From assembly GCA_963680875.1 (NCBI GenBank), contig OY804579.1, positions 15,763,506-15,827,505 on the forward strand: 64,000 nt of DNA. The letters run 5' to 3'. The position numbers and the translations under genes were made by a program. This document shows positions 1 to 9,834 of this stretch, one piece after another. Position 1 is the stretch's first letter; every line of letters starts with the position of its first letter. This DNA comes from Bathymodiolus brooksi (Eukaryota; Mollusca; Bivalvia; Mytilida; Modiolidae). Under the pieces are notes generated by a model. It was not told the DNA's origin and ran no database searches. It saw nothing but the letters and a program-made list of their open reading frames with translations.

Positions 1-330
1 GTTATTGCCCTTTTTAAAATGGAATATTTCATCAAAGGGTTTGTACACACAACTTCTCCTACATTTTAAATAAGAATTCCTTCAAAATTTGTATACTTGC
101 TTATTACCATATGGAGATTTGCATGTAATTTTTCAAGGAGTTATTGACCTTTTTGACTTTATCATCAAAAAGTTTGCATGTGGAATGTGGATGAAGACAT
201 AGATATTTACACCAAAGACAACCTTTAATATTGTACCAACTTTAGATGATATTCTCTGCACCAGTTTGTTATGCTTTGTTGGCAGATTTACATAGAATGT
301 ATTAAGTATCAGTTAGCATACAACATTAAA
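1..330. other. non-coding stretch with a degenerate direct repeat
   Basis: No gene is seen. Bases 1-45 and 141-180 are diverged copies of a motif reading GTTATTGMCCTTTTT followed by ATCAAA. The same motif recurs in the element family at 37.9-38.6 kb, so this is probably an old remnant of that family. The dehydrogenase gene whose last exon is at 1484-1587 probably has an intron here. Confidence 0.4.
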
Positions 331-530
331 ACACTACCCCCTCCTTGTTTACCTCAATATTGGAGGACATGGAGAAAACCATCGACCTGTCGCAAGTCAC
401 TGATAAAGTTTGTCAGTGACTTGCGACAGGTTGGTGGTTTTCTCCGGTTCCTCTGGTTTCCTCCACCAATAAAACTGACAGCCACTGAAATATTGTTGAA
501 AGTGGCATTAAACACCATCAAACAAATCAA
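331..530 (+). mobile_element. SINE (family 2 body) with an internal palindrome
   Basis: The right half has the body shared by the SINEs of this window: TGATAAAGTTTGTCAGTGAC, then TTTTCTCCGG..CCTCTGGTTTCCTCC, then CCACCAATAAAACTGAC and GTGGCATTAAACACC at the 3' end. The tRNA-like head is missing. Instead, 371-445 is a palindrome in which the part from GGAGAAAACC to CAGTGAC is mirrored around an 8-base spacer, as if two truncated copies were joined head to head. Confidence 0.7.
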
Positions 531-616
531 TATTGAAGGTAAATATTCCTTAATTTAAATAGTCATTATTTACACCAGAGATACAATAGACAAATTAGAT
601 AAATACTATGATTATT

Positions 617-1491
617 TCATTTAGCAATATTTAGAAGATGTTGTGAACACCGTGGTATTCCTTCTAACTATGATTATTTTATTTAGCAATGTAAGATGTT
701 GTGAACACCGTGGTATTCCTTCTAACTATGATTATTTTATTTAGCAATAGTATACAGTTATTTCATGCCTGTTCCCTCGGTGCTGGAGATGACTTGGGAA
801 CTGTTGCCCAAGGCCTGCCCAGGGACAATAGTTTTTACTGTTCCCTGAACAGGCATGAAATAACTGTTTTATTATCTTATATACATGCACATAACCACAA
901 ATCCACGACTGGTGCGCTTCACAGGAATGACGCACTGTGCATCGTTCTCGGGCATGGAACAGTTCGGATCCGGAAGTAGGGGAACAGTCAACTGTTTCAC
1001 TCCGCCTGCTATTTTAAAAATTTTCTTGTAATCAGTTAAAAATATAGCATATGAAAAATATATACTATAAGTTAATAAAAGATGTTGTGAACACTGTGGT
1101 ATTCCTTCTAACTATGATTATTTTATTTGGCAATGTAAGATGTTGTGAACACTGTGGTATTCCTTCTAACTATGATTATTTTATTTAGCAATGTACATTT
1201 TTGTAAGATGTGAACACTGTGGTATTCCTTCTAACTATGATTATTTTATTTAGCAATGTAAGATGTTGTGAACACTGTGGTATTCCTTCTAATTATGATT
1301 ATTTTATTTAGCAATAGAAGATGTTGTCAACACCATGGTATTCCTTCTAACTATGATTATTTTATTTAGCAATGTAAGATGTTGTCAACACTGTGGTATT
1401 CATTCTAACTATGATTATTTTATTTAGCAATAGAAGATGTTGTCAACACTGGTATTCCTTCTAACTATGATTATTTTATTTAGCAATAGAA
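617..1491 (+). repeat. 58-bp minisatellite built from the acceptor and start of the dehydrogenase last exon
   Basis: About ten copies have their GATGTTGT core at 637, 695, 1081, 1139, 1207, 1262, 1320, 1378, 1436 and 1492; most steps are 58 bp. Each unit holds a T-rich tract ending in TTATTTTATTTAG, then the first 30-odd bases of the last exon (ending GTATTCCTTCTA), then ACTATGATT leading into the next T-rich tract. Only the last copy continues into the true coding sequence. The array is split by an insertion at about 748-1078. The unit length is not a multiple of three, so use of an upstream acceptor shifts frame and meets stops. Confidence 0.9.
748..1078. mobile_element. insertion with an inverted repeat inside the 58-bp array
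   Basis: Unrelated DNA separates two blocks of the array. Its left part (about 755-868) is an imperfect hairpin: ACAGTTATTTCATGCCTGTT at the left is mirrored by AACAGGCATGAAATAACTGT at the right. The remainder to 1078 is unrecognised. It is probably a small foldback or MITE copy that landed in the array; no target-site duplication could be fixed. Confidence 0.55.
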
Positions 1492-1587
1492 GATGTTGTC
1501 AACACCGTGGTATTCCTTTTAAGTGATAAAAGTGCTATGATTACTGGAGAATGTATCAGAGTAGACGGTGGTCTTGGAGTACACTGA
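1484..1587 (+). CDS. Last exon of a short-chain dehydrogenase/reductase (L-xylulose reductase-like), partial
   Basis: The exon begins after the acceptor ATTTTATTTAG (AG at 1482-1483) and ends at TGA 1585-1587. It encodes the typical C-terminus of a classical NAD(P)(H)-dependent SDR: EDVVNTVVFLLSDKSAM, then ITGE, then VDGGLGVH. In this family the (E)xVVN..xFLLSDxSxxxTG segment follows the substrate loop, and VDGG closes the Rossmann core. The spacing and the FLLSD wording are closest to L-xylulose/carbonyl reductases, but so short a piece cannot settle substrate. The catalytic YxxxK and cofactor motifs would be in upstream exons outside the window. The acceptor and first third of the exon have been amplified upstream into the 58-bp array. 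A possible polyadenylation signal AATAAA lies near 1952. Confidence 0.82.
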
Positions 1588-1626
1588 TTCAACAGGAAGA
1601 GATATAATTACTTGGATGATTAAAAT

Positions 1627-1830
1627 GATTGAGTGGTTGTGGGATACAATCGGACATTAGGCTTCTCTTTAATGGATAAACAAAATATTTAAAGTAATTG
1701 AGAAATCTCTATCAGACAAGTTATTATGATTGTAATAATTTAGTGGTCGTGGGATACAATGTCATATTATAATTAATGGTTAAACAAAATCTCTGTCAGA
1801 CAAGTAATCATGATTTATAATTATTATGTT
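1627..1830 (+). repeat. imperfect tandem duplication behind the dehydrogenase stop codon
   Basis: Two diverged copies of about 100 bp each hold GTGGTYGTGGGATACAAT, then AAACAAAAT, then ATCTCTRTCAGACAAGT. They lie in what would be the 3' UTR or just downstream. No coding sense was seen. Confidence 0.6.
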
Positions 1831-2009
1831 ATGAAGGGCAAACCTACTTAAATCAATATTTGAATCACAGTCATCCAGTGTCAATAGTCAGGATCTATAG
1901 AGGCTAGTGCTACAGGAAATCAGTCCTACAGGAAACCAGTCCAGTAGGAAATCAATAAAATATAAAACTTAATTTTTAGTTTTTATCAACCATCAAACTA
2001 CGGTACATG

Positions 2010-2215
2010 TACTCACTCATTCGAAGTCCCAGCTTGAAATCCAGATCTTGCCTTGGGACAGGCACAATAATGTGATGGAGTTAAACCGGTTAATGGGATC
2101 ACAACCCTCCCCTCTTGATAACTGGATCTCCAACGGCAATACATATATAAACAAACAATAAAAAACCTGCTCAGATTGGCTTCCACTCAAAAAGACCACA
2201 TACCACAAAAAATGA
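2010..2215 (-). repeat. dispersed repeat, partner of 10085-10335
   Basis: On the minus strand this reads GGAGATCCAGTTATCAAGAG..GGGTTGTGATCCCATTAAC, followed by CCTGTCCCAAG and a part close to ATGTGGTCTTTTTGAG. The same order is found on the plus strand at 10085-10335, and a short piece of its tail recurs near 59750. It is a mobile or retro-derived repeat of unknown class; the short ORFs in it are not conserved between copies. Confidence 0.6.
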
Positions 2216-2303
2216 ATGACAACATAAACATGGACAGTACAATAGCAGGGTCAATGAATGACAACATAAACATGGACAGTACAATAGCAGGGTCAATGAA
2301 TGC
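2213..2303. repeat. 45-bp direct repeat, two copies
   Basis: The unit begins AATGACAACATAAACATGGA and ends CAGGGTCAATG; it occurs twice back to back with almost no change. Confidence 0.85.
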
Positions 2304-2994
2304 TCATAGTTAACTAAGGTAGAATTTGTTGGTTAAAGACCTTTACTCTTTGGACAAAATAATCCTAACTGATATTTCTGTTTGAAGTCCCTGACAAACT
2401 ATTGCATTCAGTTATATTGAGTATAGCTTGTCACATGTAGGAATCAAACAGTAGCAATGATAGGCATCAAAATATTTTGCAGTAGCAGCTCATGGTTAAG
2501 ATAGCCTCATGTCGTTTCTGAAAAGAGTTTAAAAAAACCAGACGATAAAAAGGCTTATTTTGTCTAATTTTGTTCAAATGGACGTCTTTTGTACTGCAAC
2601 AAAAACACAATTTTCACAGTGAATAGTTATAGTTTAGTTTCCTTTGACCACTGAATTTGAAGAAGAAGTGGAAAGTTTACAGATTACTGCAGTAACAGGC
2701 AATAAATGATGTCATATGTCACATGACCATAGAGGCCAGGTGAAGTAAACGGTTTGCATTTAAATAAACTTAATATTATTCAATGATTTAATGTTAATAA
2801 TGATAACAGCTTATACATTGTTCATTTTGTTCATGAAATACTTAAAATAACTTTAAAGTAAATGTGTTTACCAATACTGGATAAAGTATAATTATTATAA
2901 TGATAATTTTATTGTTGAATAGCTTTTGGAGCTTTTTCTTTATTCAAGACAATATCCTACTGAAAGCCCATATAAAGTCAGTTGTTCTTGATGG
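2304..2994. other. no gene recognised apart from the tentative terminal exon
   Basis: The AT-rich sequence between the 45-bp repeat and the short tandem repeat at 3010 shows no reading frame with family resemblance except the small candidate at 2467-2517. It should include the convergent 3' ends of the dehydrogenase (+) and TEPSIN (-) transcripts. Confidence 0.4.
2467..2517 (-). CDS. Possible terminal exon of TEPSIN (tentative)
   Basis: Reading on the minus strand, a T-rich tract and acceptor CTTTTCAG is followed by a 17-codon open segment in the phase left by TEPSIN exon 11, beginning KRHEAIL and ending at TGA 2467-2469. In other tepsins the sequence after the matching NKATK-like position continues with a hydrophobic stretch and an EA pair, and this candidate offers HEAIL. 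If correct, the protein ends about 120 residues earlier than in vertebrates and lacks the C-terminal AP-4 binding motifs. The match is short and could be chance. A cDNA is needed. Confidence 0.3.
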   Translation of the reverse strand, partial: KRHEAILTMSCYCKIF

Positions 2995-3009
2995 TAGTGG
3001 GTAATCAAA

Positions 3010-3120
3010 GGTCACAATGCCCTGTCCAATCAGAAGTCACAATTTCCCATCCAATCAAAAGTCACAATTCCCTGTCCAATCACAAGTCATCAGCTATTGT
3101 CCTATCAGAAATCACATTTC
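3010..3120. repeat. degenerate ~26-bp tandem repeat, about four copies
   Basis: The motif GTCACAATNCCCTGTCCAATC followed by A/G-rich bases recurs with increasing divergence to the right. The ORF crossing it owes its openness to the repeat. Confidence 0.75.
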
Positions 3121-3441
3121 AATCTTCCATTAATAATAATTGTTCATTTTCTAGATTGTTATCCTTTGGAAATAATTTTACATCCAGGAGTTTCTCAAAT
3201 AAGAGTAAAATCTGAAAAACATAAAATAGCATATGAAAAAATAAATTTATCTTATACTCGAATTACGAATTATTGTCCTGTTTTTCATTTAAAATATTTT
3301 ATTTACAGCTGAATAAATCTCTTGTGAACTTTTCATTGGTTGTCTCAGCATTAAATAAAACCTATTCTAAATATGACATGTTGATGTCTAGTCGAAAGAA
3401 AAAAAACTTCATTTTTGAAGATGTCAATTGCACATGATTGT

Positions 3442-4088
3442 AAGGCCAAAATAAAAATATAGTTTGTTTGCCCAAACGAGACAGACCCAAAAAAATCCTG
3501 CCTTTTTTTGCTGTAAAATTTCAATTTTTTTTTTATTTCCGGATTTTCAACGTGTCTGTGGGTTCCGTATAAAATATTAGTTTTATAGGCTAAATCACTT
3601 TCGCACTTACAACAACACTACAAAATCCTTGATACTGACGAGATTGTTTTCGATATCCTCAGCATTTATCATTATATATTGATTGATTGATTGATTGTTT
3701 AACGTCCAGCGAGCAATTTTTCAGCTATATTCAGGACGTGAAATCGGAAATGGCAGACAGTTATTTTACACTGTCTTCGTCTGTTGTAGTCAAAACTGAC
3801 AATAAAGTGAAACCGATTGTGTCAAACAGACTCTACAGATTTAACAACAAAAAACATGGAATGACGTCTTCGACGAGGTGACAGACCCTGAAGAAGTGGA
3901 CTTGAAAAAGACGGATCAAATTTTAGTGACAGTCTCGGACAGAGCTGGACAAACATTTGAGCCCGACATGGAAGAATCTGGTGCTTCAAAAAAGAAAAGA
4001 AAAACAAAAGAATTTGCCTACCTACCTACCCATACCCAAAAGTCATGGGTCGGGTTTGGGCAAACTGAAATATTTTTAAGGATGGCCT
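3442..4088 (+). mobile_element. TIR-bounded DNA element carrying a captured ORF
   Basis: The left end (AAGGCCAAAATAAAAATATA, then GTTTGCCCAAACGAGAC) is mirrored imperfectly at the right end (GTCGGGTTTGGGCAAAC, then ATTTTTAAGGATGGCCT). The two ends invite classification as a MITE or a non-autonomous DNA transposon of about 650 bp. Inside are a SINE 3'-body fragment (GATTGATTGATTGTTTAACG...TTTTTCAGCTATAT, about 3677-3735) and a lysine/acid-rich ORF that runs into the right terminus. Confidence 0.6.
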
Positions 4089-4090
4089 AA
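3750..4090 (+). pseudogene. Captured charged ORF with one frameshift, about 113 codons
   Basis: It starts ATGGCAGACAGT and reads MADSYFTLSS and later KPIVSNRLYRFNNKKHG. Near 3860 one base appears to be missing; in the next frame the ORF goes on with DVFDEVTDPEEVDLKK, then a QTFEPDMEESG segment and a KKKRK basic cluster, and ends in the right TIR at TAA. I know no function. The amino-acid pattern (acidic stretch, then a basic cluster) looks like a genuine former protein segment rather than chance. It is enclosed by the inverted ends, so it is likely a captured exon or the element's own former gene. Confidence 0.45.
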
Positions 4091-4221
4091 CAAAATAATA
4101 TGAAATACCAGTTTTATTAAATAAAAAATTAATTTGTGATTGGAAATGTATTCTTGACGAGCAAAAATAATTTTCGTGTAAATCAAAATCAAAAATAATA
4201 TTTTCAGCCAATATTAGACAA

Positions 4222-7200
4222 TTAGAAATGAGAGATGTTGTTGACAGGTTTAAATATACATGTAGGACATACCTTTCTAGCCTTTGAAGAAGACACAGAG
4301 GATTTACCTTTAGATAGGTGTAACAAATGCTGTTGACAGGTTTAAATATACATGTATGACATACCTTTGAAGAAGACACAGAGGATTTACCTTTAGATAG
4401 GTGTAACAAATGCTGTTGACAGGTTTAAATATACATGTATGACATACCTTTGAAGAAGACACAGAGGATTTACCTATAGATAGGTGTAACAAATGCTGTT
4501 GACAGGTTTAAATATACATGTAGGACATACCTTTGAAGAAGACACAGAGGATTTACCTTTAGATAGGTGTAACAAATGCTGTTGACAGGTTTAAATATAC
4601 ATGTATGACATACCTTTGAAGAAGACACAGAGGATTTACCTTTAGATAGGTGTAACAAATGCTGTTGACAGGTTTAAATATACATGTATGACATACCTTT
4701 GAAGAAGACACAGAGGATTTACCTTTAGATAGGTGTAACAAATGCTGTTGACAGGTTTAAATATACATGTATGACATACCTTTGAAGAAGACACAGAGGA
4801 TTTACCTATAGATAGGTGTAACAAATGCTGTTGACAGGTTTAAATATACATGTAGGACATACCTTTGAAGAGGATTTACCTTTAGATAGGTGTAACAAAT
4901 GCTGTTGACAGGTTTAAATAGACATGTAGGACATACCTTTGAAGAAGACACAGAGGATTTACCTATAGATAGGTGTAACAAATGCTGTTGACAGGTTTAA
5001 ATATACATGTAGGACATACCTTTGAAGAAGACACAGAGGATTTACCTATAGATAGGTGTAACAAATGCTGTTGACAGGTTTTAATATACATGTAGGACAT
5101 ACCTTTGAAGAAGACACAGAGGATTTACCTATAGATAGGTGTAACAAATGCTGTTGACAGGTTTAAATATACATGTAGGACATACCTTTGAAGAAGACAC
5201 AGAGGATTTACCTATAGATAGGTGTAACAAATGCTGTTGACAGGTTTAAATATACATGTATGACATACCTTTGAAGAAGACACAGAGGATTTACCTTTAG
5301 ATAGGTGTAACAAATGCTGTTGACAGGTTTAAATATACATGTAGGACATACCTTTGAAGAAGACACAGAGGATTTACCTTTAGATAGGTGTAACAAATGC
5401 TGTTGACAGGTTTTAATATACATGTATGACATACCTTTGAAGAAGACACAGAGGATTTACCTATAGATAGGTGTAACAAATGCTGTTGACAGGTTTTAAT
5501 ATACATGTATGACATACCTTTGAAGAAGACACAGAGGATTTACCTATAGATAGGTGTAACAAATGCTGTTGACAGGTTTAAATATACATGTAGGACATAC
5601 CTTTGAAGAAGACACAGAGGATTTACCTATAGATAGGTGTAACAAATGCTGTTGACAGGTTTAAATATACATGTAGGACATACCTTTGAAGAAGACACAG
5701 AGGATTTACCTATAGATAGGTGTAACAAATGCTGTTGACAGGTTTTAATATACATGTATGACATACCTTTGAAGAAGACACAGAGGATTTACCTATAGAT
5801 AGGTGTAACAAATGCTGTTGACAGGTTTTAATATACATGTATGACATACCTTTGAAGAAGACACAGAGGATTTACCTATAGATAGGTGTAACAAATGCTG
5901 TTGACAGGTTTAAATATACATGTAGGACATACCTTTGAAGAAGACACAGAGGATTTACCTATAGATAGGTGTAACAAATGCTGTTGACAGGTTTAAATAT
6001 ACATGTAGGACATACCTTTGAAGAAGACACAGAGGATTTACCTATAGATAGGTGTAACAAATGCTGTTGACAGGTTTAAATATACATGTATGACATACCT
6101 TTGAAGAAGACACAGAGGATTTACCTATAGATAGGTGTAACAAATGCTGTTGACAGGTTTAAATATACATGTATGACATACCTTTGAAGAAGACACAGAG
6201 GATTTACCTTTAGATAGGTGTAACAAATGCTGTTGACAGGTTTAAATATACATGTAGGACATACCTTTGAAGAAGACACAGAGGATTTACCTTTAGATAG
6301 GTGTAACAAATGCTGTTGACAGGTTTAAATATACATGTATGACATACATTTTTTGCCTTTGAAGAAGACACAGAGGATTTACCTTTAGATAGGTGTAACA
6401 AATGCTGTTGACAGGTTTTATATAAGACATACCTTTCTAGCCTTTGAAGAAGACACTTAGGATTCACCTTTAGATAGGTGTAACAAATGCTGTTGACAGG
6501 TTTATTTATGACATACCTTTCTTGCCTTTGAAGAAGACACAGAGGATTCACCTTTAGACAGGTGTAACAAATGCTGTTGACAGGTTTTATATAAGACATA
6601 CCTTTCTAGCCTTTGAAGAAGACACTTAGGATTCACCTTTAGACAGGTGTAACAAATGCTGTTGACAGGTTTATTTATGACATACCTTTCTTGCCTTTGA
6701 AGAAGACACAGAGGATTTACCTTTAGATAGGTGTAACAAATGCTGTTGACAGGTTTTATATATGACATACCTTTTTAGCCTTTGAAGAAGACACAGAGGA
6801 TTCACCTTTAGACAGGTGTAACAAATGCTGTTGACAGGTTTTATATAAGACATACCTTTCTAGCCTTTGAAGAAGACACTTAGGATTCACCTTTAGACAG
6901 GTGTAACAAATGCTGTTGACAGGTTTATTTATGACATACCTTTCTTGCCTTTGAAGAAGACACAGAGGATTTACCTTTAGATAGGTGTAACAAATGCTGT
7001 TGACAGGTTTTATATATGACATACCTTTTTAGCCTTTGAAGAAGACACAGAGGATTCACCTTTAGACAGGTGTAACAAATGCTGTTGACAGGTTTAAATA
7101 TACATGTATGACATACCTTTTTTGCCTTTGAAGAAGACACAGAGGATTTACCTTTAGATAGGTGTAACAAATGCTGTTGACAGGTTTAAATATACATGTA

Positions 7201-9834
7201 TGACATACCTTTTTTGCCTTTGAAGAAGACACAGAGGATTTACCTTTAGATAGGTGTAACAAATGCTGTTGACAGGTTTTATATATGACTTACCTTTCTA
7301 GCCTTTGAAGAAGACACAGAGGATTTACCTTTAGATAGGTGTAACAAATGCTGTTGACAGGTTTAAATATACATGTAGGACATACCTTTGAAGAAGACAC
7401 AGAGGATTTACCTTTAGATAGGTGTAACAAATGCTGTTGACAGGTTTTAATATACATGTATGACATACCTTTGAAGAAGACACAGAGGATTTACCTATAG
7501 ATAGGTGTAACAAATGCTGTTGACAGGTTTTAATATACATGTATGACATACCTTTGAAGAAGACACAGAGGATTTACCTATAGATAGGTGTAACAAATGC
7601 TGTTGACAGGTTTAAATATACATGTAGGACATACCTTTGAAGAAGACACAGAGGATTTACCTATAGATAGGTGTAACAAATGCTGTTGACAGGTTTAAAT
7701 ATACATGTAGGACATACCTTTGAAGAAGACACAGAGGATTTACCTATAGATAGGTGTAACAAATGCTGTTGACAGGTTTTAATATACATGTATGACATAC
7801 CTTTGAAGAAGACACAGAGGATTTACCTATAGATAGGTGTAACAAATGCTGTTGACAGGTTTTAATATACATGTATGACATACCTTTGAAGAAGACACAG
7901 AGGATTTACCTATAGATAGGTGTAACAAATGCTGTTGACAGGTTTAAATATACATGTAGGACATACCTTTGAAGAAGACACAGAGGATTTACCTATAGAT
8001 AGGTGTAACAAATGCTGTTGACAGGTTTAAATATACATGTAGGACATACCTTTGAAGAAGACACAGAGGATTTACCTATAGATAGGTGTAACAAATGCTG
8101 TTGACAGGTTTAAATATACATGTATGACATACCTTTGAAGAAGACACAGAGGATTTACCTATAGATAGGTGTAACAAATGCTGTTGACAGGTTTAAATAT
8201 ACATGTATGACATACCTTTGAAGAAGACACAGAGGATTTACCTTTAGATAGGTGTAACAAATGCTGTTGACAGGTTTAAATATACATGTAGGACATACCT
8301 TTGAAGAAGACACAGAGGATTTACCTTTAGATAGGTGTAACAAATGCTGTTGACAGGTTTAAATATACATGTATGACATACATTTTTTGCCTTTGAAGAA
8401 GACACAGAGGATTTACCTTTAGATAGGTGTAACAAATGCTGTTGACAGGTTTTATATAAGACATACCTTTCTAGCCTTTGAAGAAGACACTTAGGATTCA
8501 CCTTTAGATAGGTGTAACAAATGCTGTTGACAGGTTTATTTATGACATACCTTTCTTGCCTTTGAAGAAGACACAGAGGATTCACCTTTAGACAGGTGTA
8601 ACAAATGCTGTTGACAGGTTTTATATAAGACATACCTTTCTAGCCTTTGAAGAAGACACTTAGGATTCACCTTTAGACAGGTGTAACAAATGCTGTTGAC
8701 AGGTTTATTTATGACATACCTTTCTTGCCTTTGAAGAAGACACAGAGGATTTACCTTTAGATAGGTGTAACAAATGCTGTTGACAGGTTTTATATATGAC
8801 ATACCTTTTTAGCCTTTGAAGAAGACACAGAGGATTCACCTTTAGACAGGTGTAACAAATGCTGTTGACAGGTTTTATATAAGACATACCTTTCTAGCCT
8901 TTGAAGAAGACACTTAGGATTCACCTTTAGACAGGTGTAACAAATGCTGTTGACAGGTTTATTTATGACATACCTTTCTTGCCTTTGAAGAAGACACAGA
9001 GGATTTACCTTTAGATAGGTGTAACAAATGCTGTTGACAGGTTTTATATATGACATACCTTTTTAGCCTTTGAAGAAGACACAGAGGATTCACCTTTAGA
9101 CAGGTGTAACAAATGCTGTTGACAGGTTTAAATATACATGTATGACATACCTTTTTTGCCTTTGAAGAAGACACAGAGGATTTACCTTTAGATAGGTGTA
9201 ACAAATGCTGTTGACAGGTTTAAATATACATGTATGACATACCTTTTTTGCCTTTGAAGAAGACACAGAGGATTTACCTTTAGATAGGTGTAACAAATGC
9301 TGTTGACAGGTTTTATATATGACTTACCTTTCTAGCCTTTGAAGAAGACACAGAGGATTCACCTTTAGACAGGTGTAACAAATGCTGTTGACAGGTTTTA
9401 TATAAGACATACCTTTCTAGCCTTTGAAGAAGACACTTAGGATTCACCTTTAGACAGGTGTAACAAATGCTGTTGACAGGTTTATTTATGACATACCTTT
9501 CTTGCCTTTGAAGAAGACACAGAGGATTTACCTTTAGATAGGTGTAACAAATGCTGTTGACAGGTTTTATATATGACATACCTTTTTAGCCTTTGAAGAA
9601 GACACAGAGGATTCACCTTTAGACAGGTGTAACAAATGCTGTTGACAGGTTCATTTATGACATACCTTTCTTGCCTTTGAAGAAGACACAGAGGATTCAC
9701 CTTTAGACAGGTGTAACAAGGGCTGTTGACAGGTTTATATAAGACATACCTTTTTAGCCTTTGAAGAAGACACTGAGAATTCACCTTTAGACAGGTGTAA
9801 CAAATGCTGTTGACAGGTTTGATATAGGACATAC
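4222..9834 (-). repeat. 83-85 bp minisatellite, ~68 copies, derived from the 3' end and donor of TEPSIN exon 11
   Basis: Read on the minus strand, each unit has AACCTGTCAACAG, then CATTTGTTACACCTG, then TCTTCTTCAAAG and the donor GTATGTC. This is exactly the last ~80 bases of TEPSIN exon 11 (9835-9915) plus the first bases of its intron. Two subfamilies exist. One keeps a 9-bp insert encoding Ala-Arg-Lys before the donor, as the true exon does; it dominates 6.4-7.3 kb and 8.4-9.8 kb. The other lacks the insert and dominates the remainder. The whole array lies in the intron after exon 11. The many ORFs in it (such as MLHLSKGKSSVSSSK) are fragments of the exon read in each unit, not separate genes. 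Confidence 0.95.
5276..9343. repeat. 2,034-bp direct duplication inside the minisatellite
   Basis: Reading frames and variant order from about 5276-7309 recur at 7310-9343 with a constant offset of 2,034 bp; for example the segments at 5297, 6121, 6210, 6502, 6756 and 7062 reappear at 7331, 8155, 8244, 8536, 8790 and 9096 with the same translations. This points to a very recent block duplication, or to an assembly artefact. Confidence 0.85.

Noticed and set aside
701..979. ORF of 92 codons on the plus strand
   Set aside because: It joins a unit of the 58-bp array with an inserted hairpin element; not conserved protein.
3097..3312. Plus-strand ORF with the text PLEIILHPGVSQIRVKSEKH after a TTTTCTAG acceptor
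   Set aside because: It looks a little like an exon, but no partner exon, donor or family could be found.
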